DNA of 64,000 nt from Candidatus Kapaibacterium sp. (GTDB taxonomy: Bacteria; Bacteroidota; Ignavibacteria; Kapaibacteriales; JAEUSM01). Below the pieces are notes generated by a model. That model did no database searches and was not told the DNA's origin. It worked only from the letters and a program-made list of their open reading frames with translations. The DNA is taken from contig JAEUSM010000006.1 in the NCBI GenBank assembly GCA_016788785.1, positions 62,001 through 126,000 on the forward strand, given 5' to 3'. Each line of letters begins with the position of its first letter. The stretch's first letter is position 1. A program made the position numbers and the translations under genes. Of this stretch, positions 49,443-59,698 are shown piece by piece.

Positions 49443-49880
49443 ATGAATTTAGCAGAATTACCTTTGGTAAACGCTCTTTTAAATACACTGTCAGCTATTT
49501 TATTAGTTATTGGTTTTCGTTTTATCAAACAAAAAAAAATATCTCAACATAGAATAGTAATGATTACTGCTTTTGTAATATCTATCATCTTTCTTTGCTG
49601 TTACCTATTACATAAGTATCATTTGTATGTTACTACTGGTACCTACAATACAACGTTCAAAGGCGATGGAATTTGGAGAATAGTATATTTTATTATATTA
49701 ATCACACATTTAATTTTCGCAATTATGGTTCCGTTTTTAGCTATCATTACTCTTTTTAGAGGATTAAAAATGAAGGTTGAAACACATAAAAAAATAGCAA
49801 AGTTTACACTTCCTATTTGGATGTATGTGTCGGTGACTGGTGTACTTGTATACATTATGTTGTACAAATTATTTCCATAA
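49443..49880 (+). CDS. DUF420 membrane protein
   Basis: 145 residues with four membrane helices. ISQHRIVMITAFVISIIFL, LHKYHLYVT and LITHLIFAIMVPFL are the histidine-bearing segments of DUF420 (CtaM/YozB-like), linked in Firmicutes to oxidase assembly. Placed next to the SCO gene, an assembly role for the A2 oxidase is likely. Confidence 0.88.
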   Translation: MNLAELPLVNALLNTLSAILLVIGFRFIKQKKISQHRIVMITAFVISIIFLCCYLLHKYHLYVTTGTYNTTFKGDGIWRIVYFIILITHLIFAIMVPFLAIITLFRGLKMKVETHKKIAKFTLPIWMYVSVTGVLVYIMLYKLFP

Positions 49881-49882
49881 CT

Positions 49883-50098
49883 ATGAAAAAATTCGGATTT
49901 CTCTTTATAGTTACTCTTCTTGCTTTTTGCCTTGAGACATTTGCATGTCCAAATTGTAAGAATGCATATGCTCAAGATCCTACATTGGCATTAATTGGGG
50001 ATGCTTACAATTACAGTATTTTTTTGATGATTCTCATACCAATTGCATTAATTGGTTCTATTACGTTTTTGGTGATTAAAAATGCCAAAAAAAATTAA
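49883..50098 (+). CDS. Small exported CxxC membrane protein
   Basis: 71 residues, family not recognised. A signal peptide (KKFGFLFIVTLLAFCLETFA) is followed by CPNCKNAY (cysteines at 22 and 25), a short loop and a membrane helix (SIFLMILIPIALIGSITFLVI) with a basic cytoplasmic end. The exposed CxxC near the membrane could bind copper or act in disulfide or haem chemistry. It sits two bases after DUF420 and 33 bases before actA, exactly between oxidase assembly genes and complex III genes. Confidence 0.75.
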   Translation: MKKFGFLFIVTLLAFCLETFACPNCKNAYAQDPTLALIGDAYNYSIFLMILIPIALIGSITFLVIKNAKKN

Positions 50099-50131
50099 TA
50101 ACGAATTGAATATTTATCTCGGATACAATCT

Positions 50132-50866
50132 ATGTACTTTAGTAAAAAATTAGAAAATCAAATCAAACTCGGTGGATTGCTCGTAGCAGCAGCTGTCGGT
50201 TGTCTTTTTCTAACGGGTTATTTCGGATTTAATAACAGAGTTGCTGATAAGGGATATAGACCTGAACAACCTGTTCCTTTTTCTCATAAACTTCATGCTG
50301 GCGAATTGGAAATTAGCTGTATGTATTGTCACACAGGTGTGGAACAATCATCTCATTCTCCTGTTCCTAGTACCTCGACGTGTATGAATTGTCATAGCGT
50401 TGTTAAAAGTGATAGCCCAAAAATCAAATTGGTCAAAGAAAGTTATGAGAACAACACTCCAATTGAGTGGAAACGAATTCATTATCTTCCTGGGTATGCT
50501 CACTTCAATCACTCTCGACACATTCGTGCTATGATTGATTGTGCCTCTTGTCATGGACAAGTTGAAACGATGGGAGTAGTTCATCAAGAAAATAGACTTT
50601 CTATGGGATGGTGTCTAGATTGTCATCGCAATCCTGAACAGTACATTGTTCCTGCACGACCAATTTCTGGTATTTTTACTGGAGTTGATCCAATGAATGC
50701 TGTTAATAAAGAGACTGGTAAGTATAAACTTGCAGTTTCAAAACCTATTACAAGTCCACAATTTGGTCAGTATGAAACAGAAATTCCTAAAACAATTGTA
50801 GAGGGAATTCCTACTCCAAAACATGCTGGATTTGGACCAGAAAATTGTTCTGCTTGTCATCATTAA
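50132..50866 (+). CDS. actA: Alternative complex III subunit A, pentahaem cytochrome c
   Basis: 244 residues. One N-terminal membrane helix (about 12-30) anchors a periplasmic domain with five haem motifs: CMYCH (63-67), CMNCH (84-88), CASCH (137-141), CLDCH (161-165) and CSACH (239-243). This matches ActA, the pentahaem subunit of alternative complex III, a quinol:electron acceptor oxidoreductase that replaces cytochrome bc1. Confidence 0.95.
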   Translation: MYFSKKLENQIKLGGLLVAAAVGCLFLTGYFGFNNRVADKGYRPEQPVPFSHKLHAGELEISCMYCHTGVEQSSHSPVPSTSTCMNCHSVVKSDSPKIKLVKESYENNTPIEWKRIHYLPGYAHFNHSRHIRAMIDCASCHGQVETMGVVHQENRLSMGWCLDCHRNPEQYIVPARPISGIFTGVDPMNAVNKETGKYKLAVSKPITSPQFGQYETEIPKTIVEGIPTPKHAGFGPENCSACHH

Positions 50867-50890
50867 TACGAAAGAAAAAATACGATACCT

Positions 50891-53800
50891 ATGTCTACTT
50901 TATTTGAAAACAATCGGAAAAAATACTGGAAAAGTATTGATGAATTACAATCAAACGTATCTGCATCAACTCCTGAATTTCCAGAGAACTATGATAAACC
51001 CGTTGAACATAAAGACGGTGTATCACGCAGAAGTTTTTTAGCGTTACTTTCTGCTTCAATGGCAGTTACTGCAACTGCTTGTAGACGACCAGATCATAAA
51101 TTGGTTCCGACTACTCAAGCAGTTGAATATCAAACTCCCGGAATGCCTCTTCATTATGCAACATCCTTTTCCTTCGGTGGTGTTGCTAGTTCAATTGTAG
51201 TTAAATCATTAGATGGTCGCCCATTACGCGTTATGGGGAATAAATTGGACGACTCATCTAAAGGTGGTGCTTCGACTCAAGCCGTTGCTTCAATTTTGGG
51301 TCTCTATGATCCTGATAGAATCAGACGGTCTAGAGTTAATAAAGGTGATGCCTCCACTCAAGTAGCTCTTTACAAAATATCTGAAAAAGTTAAAGCATCA
51401 ATTTCAGCAGGTAAAGAAGTTCGTTTACTTATTGAAAAACATTCTTCTCCATCTATTTCTCGATTAGTTCAGTTAGTTGAATCTAAATTTCCACAAGTGA
51501 AATTCGTTCAATACGACCCTAATTATTCTTATACTGCTTCATCACTGTACAGTAAATTGTTAGGTATAGATGGTGAAATAGTTCCTGACATATCTAAAGC
51601 TAATTATATAGTTTCTATCGAAGCTGATTTAGTTGGAACAGATTCTCATTCAAATTACCATTCAGCAAATTTAGCAACTAGTCGAAATGTTAGTTTGTCC
51701 AAACCAACAATGTCAAAATTGGTTGCTGTAGAGTCTACTATGTCTTTGACAGGAATTAATTCTGATGAAAGAGTTAAGATTTCTCCTAATCAAATTGATG
51801 ATTTTATTGCTGCGATTTTAAAAGAAATTTCTTCTGTTAAAGCAACTATTCCCGTCAATGTTTCATCATCAATAAGTGGAGAACTCGCTACTAAGGCAAA
51901 AGAAATTGCAAAAGAGTTGCTTAAAAATGGTGAAAATTCAGCATTTACTGTTGGTTCTCATTTGTCTGAGTCTGCTCAAAAAATGGGAATTACAATAAAC
52001 TATTTGTTAGGTACAATTGCTACAGGCAAATCTTTTGACCCATCAAGGGTATCTCCGACATCTAAAAACCTTAACAATAGAATTCAAGAATTGGTTGCAG
52101 ATTTAACTGCAAAAAAAGTTGAAACAATTGTTTTCTGTAATGTTAATCCAGAATATTGTGCCTCACAGAATTTGAAAGATTTGATTGCAAAAGTTGATAA
52201 TAAATTTGCATTGAATATATATGAAGACGAAACTGCAAAAATTTCTACTATTTCCATACCAATGGCACATAGTTTAGAAACTTGGGGTGATTCAGCAACG
52301 TTTTTAGGTGATTTATTAATTCAACAACCATTAATTGCTCCTTTAGCTGAAAGTTCTTTAGGATTAATAGACTTTACGTTGCAATTGTTTTCATCAATTG
52401 ATTCTACATTGTTTACTGAAACAAAATCAATGGATTTTGTTCAAAAAACTTGGGAACAAGGCCTTAATTTAACAGGAAACCCATTCAAAACTAAATGGGA
52501 AGCAATTCTAAAAGATGGATTATTTAAAAATACTCAAGCTGCTGAAATAGTAGTTACACCAAATACTACTGAATTCTCCTCATTTGGTACATTTTCAAAA
52601 ATTAACTCTCAATATATTGGATGTGTATTACCATCGCTATCTATTGTTGATGGTTCATTTGCTAATAATGGTTGGTTACAAGAAGTTGCTGATCCAGTAA
52701 CAAAAATTACTTGGGGTAATGTTATTTCTGTTTCTCAAAAAACAGCTAAAGCATTAGATGTAACTCAAAATGATGTTGTTAGAATAGAAACTACATCTGG
52801 TAATATTGAAGCTCCTATCTGGATTCAACCAGGATTAGCAGATAATGTACTTTCAACTACTACTGGTTATGGAAGAATTTCTGGTGGTATCGTTATGCAA
52901 AATATAGGCTCAAATGCTTATAAATTAGCAACGTCTGAAAACAAAACTGGTTATTTTTCCATTAAAAATGTAGTAAAAACAGGTAGACGTGAAAAGATTG
53001 CATCTACACAGTCTCATCATTCATTAGATGACCCAACTTTCTCAGGCGGTAGAAGAAATGATATCGTAAAAGAATTATCTCTAGACATTTACAAAAAAGG
53101 TCAAAAAGAAGTTGATGCAGCTATGAAAATGCATGCACCTGAAATTGGAACAAAAGGAAAGGATAAGTTCCTAATTCCTTTGAATATCGTAGATAACTAT
53201 GAATACAAAGGTCATCGTTGGGGAATGACAATTGACTTAAATACTTGTACTGGTTGTAGTGCTTGTGTAATAGCATGTCAATCTGAAAATAATATTCCAG
53301 TTGTAGGTAAAAAAGAAGTCCTTACTGGTAGAGAAATGGCATGGATTCGTTTAGATAGATATTATTCAGGAGATCCTGAAAATCCACAAACATCATTACA
53401 ACCGATGTTATGTCAACATTGTGAAAACGCTCCTTGTGAGAATGTTTGTCCTGTTGCTGCGACAACACACAGTCCTGAAGGATTAAACGAAATGACCTAC
53501 AATCGTTGTGTAGGAACTCGTTATTGTTTGAACAACTGTCCATATAAAGTTCGACGTTTCAACTTCTTAAACTATCACACGGAAAAACGTTCTCCTTTGG
53601 ATTTTGTATTTAATCCTGAGGTAACCGTCAGAATGCGTGGTATTATGGAAAAATGTACTTTCTGCGTTCAAATAATCAATGCTTCCAAATATCATGCTAA
53701 AGATCAAGGTCTTTCTCGTGTACCAGACGGTACAATTACGACTGCATGTCAAAGTGTTTGTCCAACAAGTGCTATTGTGTTTGGTGATTTGAATGATGCA

Positions 53801-53953
53801 AAAAGTCAAGTTTCAATAGCACGTCAAAGTGAAAGAAGTTTCCTAGTTTTACAAGAACTAAACACAAGACCTTCTGTATCATACTTGGCAAGAGTAAGAA
53901 ATGGTCAATCGAATGCTATTGATGCACAAAATCATTCTGCGAGTAAACACTAA
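50891..53953 (+). CDS. actB: Alternative complex III subunit B, molybdopterin-like/iron-sulfur protein
   Basis: 1020 residues. A twin-arginine-like signal (SRRSFLALLSASMAVTATAC, residues 45-64) ends at a possible lipidated cysteine, so it is exported folded. The long middle part resembles molybdopterin oxidoreductases, but in ActB no molybdenum cofactor is bound. The C-terminal 250 residues form a ferredoxin-type domain with clusters on CTGCSACVIAC, CQHCENAPCENVCP, YCLNNCP, CTFCVQI and CQSVCP. It carries electrons from the quinol site to the haems. Confidence 0.95.
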   Translation: MSTLFENNRKKYWKSIDELQSNVSASTPEFPENYDKPVEHKDGVSRRSFLALLSASMAVTATACRRPDHKLVPTTQAVEYQTPGMPLHYATSFSFGGVASSIVVKSLDGRPLRVMGNKLDDSSKGGASTQAVASILGLYDPDRIRRSRVNKGDASTQVALYKISEKVKASISAGKEVRLLIEKHSSPSISRLVQLVESKFPQVKFVQYDPNYSYTASSLYSKLLGIDGEIVPDISKANYIVSIEADLVGTDSHSNYHSANLATSRNVSLSKPTMSKLVAVESTMSLTGINSDERVKISPNQIDDFIAAILKEISSVKATIPVNVSSSISGELATKAKEIAKELLKNGENSAFTVGSHLSESAQKMGITINYLLGTIATGKSFDPSRVSPTSKNLNNRIQELVADLTAKKVETIVFCNVNPEYCASQNLKDLIAKVDNKFALNIYEDETAKISTISIPMAHSLETWGDSATFLGDLLIQQPLIAPLAESSLGLIDFTLQLFSSIDSTLFTETKSMDFVQKTWEQGLNLTGNPFKTKWEAILKDGLFKNTQAAEIVVTPNTTEFSSFGTFSKINSQYIGCVLPSLSIVDGSFANNGWLQEVADPVTKITWGNVISVSQKTAKALDVTQNDVVRIETTSGNIEAPIWIQPGLADNVLSTTTGYGRISGGIVMQNIGSNAYKLATSENKTGYFSIKNVVKTGRREKIASTQSHHSLDDPTFSGGRRNDIVKELSLDIYKKGQKEVDAAMKMHAPEIGTKGKDKFLIPLNIVDNYEYKGHRWGMTIDLNTCTGCSACVIACQSENNIPVVGKKEVLTGREMAWIRLDRYYSGDPENPQTSLQPMLCQHCENAPCENVCPVAATTHSPEGLNEMTYNRCVGTRYCLNNCPYKVRRFNFLNYHTEKRSPLDFVFNPEVTVRMRGIMEKCTFCVQIINASKYHAKDQGLSRVPDGTITTACQSVCPTSAIVFGDLNDAKSQVSIARQSERSFLVLQELNTRPSVSYLARVRNGQSNAIDAQNHSASKH

Positions 53954-53983
53954 TTAGATTAAAAAAATAAGGATATATTTATA

Positions 53984-55420
53984 ATGGCTATTGAAGAACA
54001 AAAAGTCGTTTCGCATTCTCGAACGGTATCCTTAGGAGATAATACTCCAGCTTTACCGGAAGAATTGCGTGATCCATTAGTACTTGGAAATCCAAGTATT
54101 CATGATATTTCTGAAAAAATTGCAAGTATTACAGATTCGCCAATGAATCTAAAGTTCTTACTTGCAATAGGTGCAACAGCATCGTTGGCTGGATGGGGTG
54201 TACTAACAATTGTATACACTATTGCGACTGGAATTGGAGTTTGGGGACTAAATAATCCTGTTGGTTGGGGTTGGGACATTACAAACTTCGTATTTTGGAT
54301 TGGTATTGGTCACGCAGGTACATTAATTTCTGCGATACTTTATTTATTCAGACAAAAGTGGCGTACTGCAATTAATAGAGCTGCTGAGGCAATGACTATT
54401 TTTGCCGTTATTTGTGCCTTAATTTTTCCTTTGTTACACACAGGAAGACCATGGTTGGCTATTTATTGGCTTTTACCGTATCCAAATCAAATGCAAATGT
54501 GGGTAAATTTCCGATCTCCTCTTCTTTGGGACGTATTTGCTGTCAGTACGTATGGTACTGTTTCTGCATTATTTTGGTTTTTAGGATTAATTCCAGATTT
54601 GGCTACTGTTAGAAACTATGTTAAAGGTCCAGTGAAAAAAATGGCATATTGGCTAACATCCTTAGGATGGACAGGTTCAAACAGAGCATGGCATCACTAT
54701 GAAGTTGCATATATGATTTTAGCGGGTATTTCTACCCCATTAGTACTTTCAGTCCATACAATCGTATCCTTTGACTTCGCTGTATCAGTTCTCCCAGGTT
54801 GGCATACAACTATTTTTCCTCCATATTTCGTTGCAGGTGCTGTATTCTCAGGATTTGCAATGGTTATGACTCTTTTGATTATAACTCGTGAAATTTTAGA
54901 TTTAAAAGATTACATTACTCTCAAACACTTAGATAATATGAATAAAATCATATTAACGACTGGGATGATGGTTGGATATGCTTATACTATGGAGTTTTTC
55001 ATTGCATGGTATTCAGGTAATCCATACGAGTTATCAGTATTTATTAACCGTGCAACTGGTGATTATGCATGGTCATATTGGGCAATGTTTATCTGTAATG
55101 TTGTTTCTCCACAAGTGTATTGGTTTAAAAATTTACGTAGAAATATTCCTTTAATGTTTATTATTTCTATTTTCGTAAATATTGGAATGTGGTTTGAACG
55201 TTTTACGATTATATCTACTTCTTTACACCATGATTTCTTACCGGGATCTTGGGGATATTATTCTCCAACGTGGGTTGAAGTTTCTATCTTTGCAGGTACC
55301 TTTGGTATATTTTTAACATTATTCTTGTTATTTGCTAAATTTGTACCAGTAATTGCAATTTCTGAGGTGAAAGCTATTATGCCAACAGCTCAACCACATC
55401 ATCATAACGAACACCACTAA
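53984..55420 (+). CDS. actC: Alternative complex III subunit C, NrfD-like quinol-binding subunit
   Basis: 478 residues with about ten membrane helices, NrfD/PsrC family. [21 protein letters not shown] and [18 protein letters not shown] mark the quinol-site region. The C-terminal HHHNEHH is histidine-rich. It oxidises menaquinol. It follows actB by 30 bases and a match with ActC is clear. Confidence 0.95.
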   Translation: MAIEEQKVVSHSRTVSLGDNTPALPEELRDPLVLGNPSIHDISEKIASITDSPMNLKFLLAIGATASLAGWGVLTIVYTIATGIGVWGLNNPVGWGWDITNFVFWIGIGHAGTLISAILYLFRQKWRTAINRAAEAMTIFAVICALIFPLLHTGRPWLAIYWLLPYPNQMQMWVNFRSPLLWDVFAVSTYGTVSALFWFLGLIPDLATVRNYVKGPVKKMAYWLTSLGWTGSNRAWHHYEVAYMILAGISTPLVLSVHTIVSFDFAVSVLPGWHTTIFPPYFVAGAVFSGFAMVMTLLIITREILDLKDYITLKHLDNMNKIILTTGMMVGYAYTMEFFIAWYSGNPYELSVFINRATGDYAWSYWAMFICNVVSPQVYWFKNLRRNIPLMFIISIFVNIGMWFERFTIISTSLHHDFLPGSWGYYSPTWVEVSIFAGTFGIFLTLFLLFAKFVPVIAISEVKAIMPTAQPHHHNEHH

Positions 55421-55438
55421 AAATAGGAGATTAACATA

Positions 55439-55984
55439 ATGAGTATAGGTACATCAACAGTAGTAATGGGCAACTTTACAGACCCCAATGCACTACTTCA
55501 TGCTGCTGAGAAAATTAGAGATTCTGGTTTTAGAAAATTTGATGTTTTTACTCCGTACCCAGTTCACGGACTGGATGGGGCTATGGGTATCAAAAGAACT
55601 ATTCTTCCTTATATTTCTTTTGGTGGAGCAATGTTCGGTTTATCAAATGCACTTTTGCTTCAGTACTTTACTGGTGCAATTGATTATAAACTCAATATTG
55701 GTGGAAAACCTTTTTTTGGTTGGCAATTTTCGATTCCTATTGATTTTGAATTAACAATCCTCTGTACAGCGTTAGCAACAATTGGAGGAGTGTTTTTCTT
55801 ATCAAATCTACCAAAATGGCATTTACCATTTCAACATGACGCTGGATTCCAAAAAGCTGTCGATGACACTTTTGTTGTAGCAATTTCTTCTGAAGATCCA
55901 AGATATACAACTGATGGTACGAAAATGTTATTAGAACAATTAGGTGCATCAGATGTTCGAATTGTTGAACCTAAAAACGATTAA
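55439..55984 (+). CDS. actD: Alternative complex III subunit D (DUF3341)
   Basis: 181 residues with two membrane helices (about 62-80 and 100-125). FDVFTPYPVHGLDGAMGIKR at about residue 33 and FLSNLPKWHLPF are DUF3341 signatures. It is a small structural subunit without cofactors, lying between actC and actE as in other operons. Confidence 0.94.
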   Translation: MSIGTSTVVMGNFTDPNALLHAAEKIRDSGFRKFDVFTPYPVHGLDGAMGIKRTILPYISFGGAMFGLSNALLLQYFTGAIDYKLNIGGKPFFGWQFSIPIDFELTILCTALATIGGVFFLSNLPKWHLPFQHDAGFQKAVDDTFVVAISSEDPRYTTDGTKMLLEQLGASDVRIVEPKND

Positions 55985-56008
55985 TTCTTTACGAAAACAA
56001 CTGTAAAA

Positions 56009-56653
56009 ATGGAAAAAAAATCAATTATAAATGGAAAAACCATCTTCGGTATAATACTTGCAATCCCTGTGGTGTTGTTTGTAGCCGGAGTTTTATCTGC
56101 TCAAATTCCATGGTTTTCTGAGAAACCGCCTTTGGAATTTAATAGTGATATGGATAACCAATTTAAAGCGAAAACACAACAAGGAACTTCATTCTTTGCT
56201 GACCGTGCTACATCTCGCCCTCCAGTTGAAGGTACAGTTCCAAGAGAAGGTAGTAAATATAAACTTCAAATGAACGAAGTTGCCTCAGCAGATTCATTGT
56301 ATAAAAATACTTTAGTAAAAAATGATTTTGTACTTGCAAGAGGAAAAAACAGATTTAATACTTTTTGTCTTCCATGTCATGGAGCTGATGGTAAAGGGCA
56401 AGGAAAAGTAGTTCAAAAGGGATTTGCTCCACCACCATCATTAGTGGTTCAAAAAGCATCTGATTATACTGATAGCAAAATATTTCATATTATCTCAGCA
56501 GGTCAAGGTGTAATGCCAAAATATGCAGATAAATTATCTGAAGTTGATCGTTGGGCTGTTGTTCATTATATCCGTTCTATCCAAGAAAAAAATGGTTTGA
56601 AGCCTAATTCAAACCAACAATTAGCTTTATCAACTTCAACGAAAGGAGAATAA
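56009..56653 (+). CDS. actE: Alternative complex III subunit E, monohaem cytochrome c
   Basis: 214 residues. One N-terminal membrane anchor (about 11-30) precedes a class I cytochrome c domain with CLPCH (C120, C123, H124) and methionine ligand M169 (GQGVMPKYAD). It accepts electrons from ActA/ActB and hands them to the oxidase-side cytochrome c. The gene starts 24 bases after actD and ends two bases before actF. Confidence 0.94.
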   Translation: MEKKSIINGKTIFGIILAIPVVLFVAGVLSAQIPWFSEKPPLEFNSDMDNQFKAKTQQGTSFFADRATSRPPVEGTVPREGSKYKLQMNEVASADSLYKNTLVKNDFVLARGKNRFNTFCLPCHGADGKGQGKVVQKGFAPPPSLVVQKASDYTDSKIFHIISAGQGVMPKYADKLSEVDRWAVVHYIRSIQEKNGLKPNSNQQLALSTSTKGE

Positions 56654-56655
56654 AA

Positions 56656-57840
56656 ATGGGAAATATTGAACCGTTAGTATTACAAGGAACTCAATTCCAT
56701 AAAAAACTCCAAATGATTTCAATTTTTATGATTTCTGTTGGAGTGATTGGTTCTGCAATTGCAGCTGTATTAGATTTAGAACGATTTTTAGCAGCATATT
56801 TATTAGGTTTTGTCTATGTTGCCGGTATAACTGTTACTGCAATGTTCTTCTCAACATTACAGTTTTTAGCACGTGCTGGATGGTCTGCTGGTATTCGTAG
56901 AATTCCTGAAATGTTTGCTGGTTTCGTTCCGTATTTGGTTCTTGGTTTTATTCCAATAATTGCTGGAATGGGACACTTATATCATCATTGGATGCATGCA
57001 CCAGCTGATGATTATATCGTAGCTCATAAATCAATGTACTTAAATTCTACATTTTTTACAGTTAGAATAGCAATTTATGCAGTTTTATGGTATTGGATGT
57101 ACAAATTTATCGTTGGTAATTCATTCAAACAAGATACTGCAGAAGATTTCGGACCAACAAAAAAGAATCTTAAAAGAGCAGCTCCTTTTGCTATTATATT
57201 TGCATTAACGATTACATTCTTTTCGTTTGATTTGTTAATGAGTTTAGAACCACATTGGTTTTCAACAATTTGGGGAGTATATTCATTTGCGGGACATTTT
57301 GTTTCCACTATTGCAATGATAACACTCTTCACAATAGCATTGCGTGAAGGTGGCTATTTGAAACACGTTATCCGTGAAGATCATTACCATGATTTAGGAA
57401 AATTAATGTTTGCATTTACTGTCTTTTGGACATACTGTGCATTTTCTCAGTATTTCTTGATTTGGTATGCAAATATTCCTGAAGAGACTATTTATTTTAC
57501 AAATAGACTTACTAATGGTTGGGAAATAATTGGTATCGCAAATGTTGCGTTACATTTTGTTGTTCCTTTTATGTTATTACTTCGTCAGGATGTGAAACGT
57601 AAAAAACAACTCTTAGTATTTGCATCATGTATTATTTTGATAAGTCATTTTATTGATTTGGCTTGGATTATTTATCCTGCAATTCACGGTTCCTCTTTCC
57701 ACTTTAGCTGGCAAGAAGTTGTTCCGTGGATAATGATGGTTGGATTATTTTTGTTCGTGGTATCTATGCAATTTGCAAAGAAAAACGCGATAGCTTACAA
57801 AGATCCATTCTTCAAAGAAACCTTAGAATATCATAGCTAA
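56656..57840 (+). CDS. actF: Alternative complex III subunit F
   Basis: 394 residues with about ten membrane helices. ActF is a partial duplicate of the NrfD fold without a proven quinol site. HHWMHAP, FFSFDLLMSLEPHWFSTIWG and VFWTYCAFSQYFLIWYANIP are its characteristic stretches. It completes the module, which ends in a strong terminator 16 bases later. Confidence 0.94.
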   Translation: MGNIEPLVLQGTQFHKKLQMISIFMISVGVIGSAIAAVLDLERFLAAYLLGFVYVAGITVTAMFFSTLQFLARAGWSAGIRRIPEMFAGFVPYLVLGFIPIIAGMGHLYHHWMHAPADDYIVAHKSMYLNSTFFTVRIAIYAVLWYWMYKFIVGNSFKQDTAEDFGPTKKNLKRAAPFAIIFALTITFFSFDLLMSLEPHWFSTIWGVYSFAGHFVSTIAMITLFTIALREGGYLKHVIREDHYHDLGKLMFAFTVFWTYCAFSQYFLIWYANIPEETIYFTNRLTNGWEIIGIANVALHFVVPFMLLLRQDVKRKKQLLVFASCIILISHFIDLAWIIYPAIHGSSFHFSWQEVVPWIMMVGLFLFVVSMQFAKKNAIAYKDPFFKETLEYHS

Positions 57841-57856
57841 TCAAATATAAATTATA

Positions 57857-57884
57857 AAGAGACAACCTAGGTTGTCTCTTTTCA
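57857..57884 (+). terminator. Terminator of the respiratory operon
   Basis: AAGAGACAACCT and AGGTTGTCTCTT form a perfect 12-bp palindrome (57857-57880) that runs into TTTC. It ends the cox-act block and separates it from the recombinase gene. Confidence 0.8.
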
Positions 57885-57898
57885 TATTAGTCAAAACA

Positions 57899-58954
57899 AT
57901 GAGTATAAAACTTCGATTTAAGGAAATAAAAGACAATAGAAAAAGTTTGTATTTGGATTTATATGTCCAAAAAAAACACCAATACAAATTTCTCAATTGT
58001 TTTATTTATTCAAATCCTCGAACAAAGGAAGAAAGAACTCATAACAAAGAAATACTAGCGTATGCACATAGTCAACTTTCACAATTACAACTTGAATTGT
58101 ATAATAGTAACGAATTGTTTTTTGCTCCAGCACAAACGAAAAATTCAATAATAGAGTATCTTAAAGAATTGCAAGATTCAAAGACCACTAAACAATCACA
58201 ATCAAATATATCATCCTTACAGTATCATCTTATAACTTCGAAACTTTTTGAAAGTATCGATGATATACATTTGAACTCAATTCAAAAATTCTCACAGTAT
58301 TTGCAAAATACGGTATCCTCTAACAGTGCTAAAACCTACTTTACGCTCTTTCTCCATTTTCTTCGTTTTTTGCAAGGTAAAAAACTTTTACAAAATATTG
58401 ATTTGAAAAGAGTGAAAAAAATTTCTGGCGAAGAAACACAACGTACATTTTTATCTGAATCTGAATTACAATTGTTATCAAAAACAGATTGTCCAAATGA
58501 ACAAGTAAAACGTGCATTTTTGTTTTCCTGCTTATGTGGTTTGCGTTTATCTGATATTAAAACATTATCCTCAAAAAACCTTGATTGGGAAAATAATTGT
58601 ATTGTGCTTAGAAACAAAAAAACATCTTCAATTCAATATATTCCAATAACAGAATCAATGAAAGTTTTCTTAGATTCTCTTCGAAATTCAGAAATACTAT
58701 TTTCACTTCCAGATACTTCAAATGTTGAAAGAAATTTAGAAAAATGGGCAAAGAAAGCAAATTTAGGAAAAAAATTAACGTTTCATGTCGCAAGACATAC
58801 CTTTGCTACATTATTATTAACAAAGAATATTGACATATATACCATTTCCAAATTGCTCAATCACAAAGATCTTAAAACAACACAGATTTATGCTTCGTTA
58901 GTTGATGAAAAGAAAATTTCAGCATTGAATACTCTTCCAACAATAACAATATAA
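57899..58954 (+). CDS. Tyrosine recombinase (site-specific integrase)
   Basis: 351 residues from the ATG at 57899; an earlier TTG lies inside the terminator. The N-terminal 75 residues (KLRFKEIKDNRKSLYLDLY) resemble the arm-binding domain of Bacteroidota integrases, then a SAM-like core-binding domain. The catalytic domain has R216 (CGLRLSDI), K241, H296 and R299 (HVARHTFATL), H322 (LNHKDLKTT) and Y331 (IYASL), so it should be active. It might be an integrase of a small element or a Xer-like enzyme. No attachment site, partner or other mobility gene is recognised around it. Confidence 0.88.
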   Translation: MSIKLRFKEIKDNRKSLYLDLYVQKKHQYKFLNCFIYSNPRTKEERTHNKEILAYAHSQLSQLQLELYNSNELFFAPAQTKNSIIEYLKELQDSKTTKQSQSNISSLQYHLITSKLFESIDDIHLNSIQKFSQYLQNTVSSNSAKTYFTLFLHFLRFLQGKKLLQNIDLKRVKKISGEETQRTFLSESELQLLSKTDCPNEQVKRAFLFSCLCGLRLSDIKTLSSKNLDWENNCIVLRNKKTSSIQYIPITESMKVFLDSLRNSEILFSLPDTSNVERNLEKWAKKANLGKKLTFHVARHTFATLLLTKNIDIYTISKLLNHKDLKTTQIYASLVDEKKISALNTLPTITI

Positions 58955-58956
58955 TA

Positions 58957-59670
58957 ATGAGACCATTGTACTTCCTTTGCTTTCTATTATTTCCGTTTAC
59001 TATTTGTTCTCAAACATTTCCATCTAACCAAAAAATTAAATCTGATTTAGTAGCAAATAAAATAATAGAAAAAGCTAACATAGGTTATTTAGAACAAACT
59101 GAGTATCCCTGGGAATTAGGTATAGTTAAACTCTACAATAGAAAAACGCAAGATTCTGTCATTCCTGATTATTTCAACAAAGCGAGTAGAATTTTAAAAT
59201 ATAATCTTCCTCCCCGATTTAGTATGAATGAATGTACAATAACCGTTGTATATGTAAAAACAAAACAAAACGAAGGTTGGAAGTATTACACAACAATTTC
59301 TGAAGGATGTCCTAAAGGTTCTATACATACTTATAACATTATTGAACAAGATTCAAAAGTTAATCATTCGTTAAAACATGCTTTTCTTTCATCATTTATA
59401 GAAAAGCCATCAGAATGGGCAGATGTGATATATTTAGAAGGTATTGATAAAGACTCTATAAATATCACAGAATCATTTGGAAAAGAAATGTTAACGTATT
59501 CTATTGAGTACAGTCTTTACTATTCAAACAATGGGAAATATCAAAATAAGAAGTTCATTTCATTAGCAAGACTTTTTAATAATAGATTTTCACCGAATGG
59601 AGATGTTGTAAAGAAGAATGAACAAACTTTCAACGAACTTCCTGCGTCTATTCAACGTATCAAACAATAG
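58957..59670 (+). CDS. Exported hypothetical protein
   Basis: 237 residues with a signal peptide (MRPLYFLCFLLFPFTICSQ). No family is recognised; the mature part mixes strands and charged loops, with two cysteines (NECTI, EGCPKG). It begins two bases after the recombinase stop, so the two may share a transcript. It precedes rbfA. Confidence 0.7.
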   Translation: MRPLYFLCFLLFPFTICSQTFPSNQKIKSDLVANKIIEKANIGYLEQTEYPWELGIVKLYNRKTQDSVIPDYFNKASRILKYNLPPRFSMNECTITVVYVKTKQNEGWKYYTTISEGCPKGSIHTYNIIEQDSKVNHSLKHAFLSSFIEKPSEWADVIYLEGIDKDSINITESFGKEMLTYSIEYSLYYSNNGKYQNKKFISLARLFNNRFSPNGDVVKKNEQTFNELPASIQRIKQ

Positions 59671-59698
59671 TTTGTCTCCATCGAAAGGTAGTAATAAT

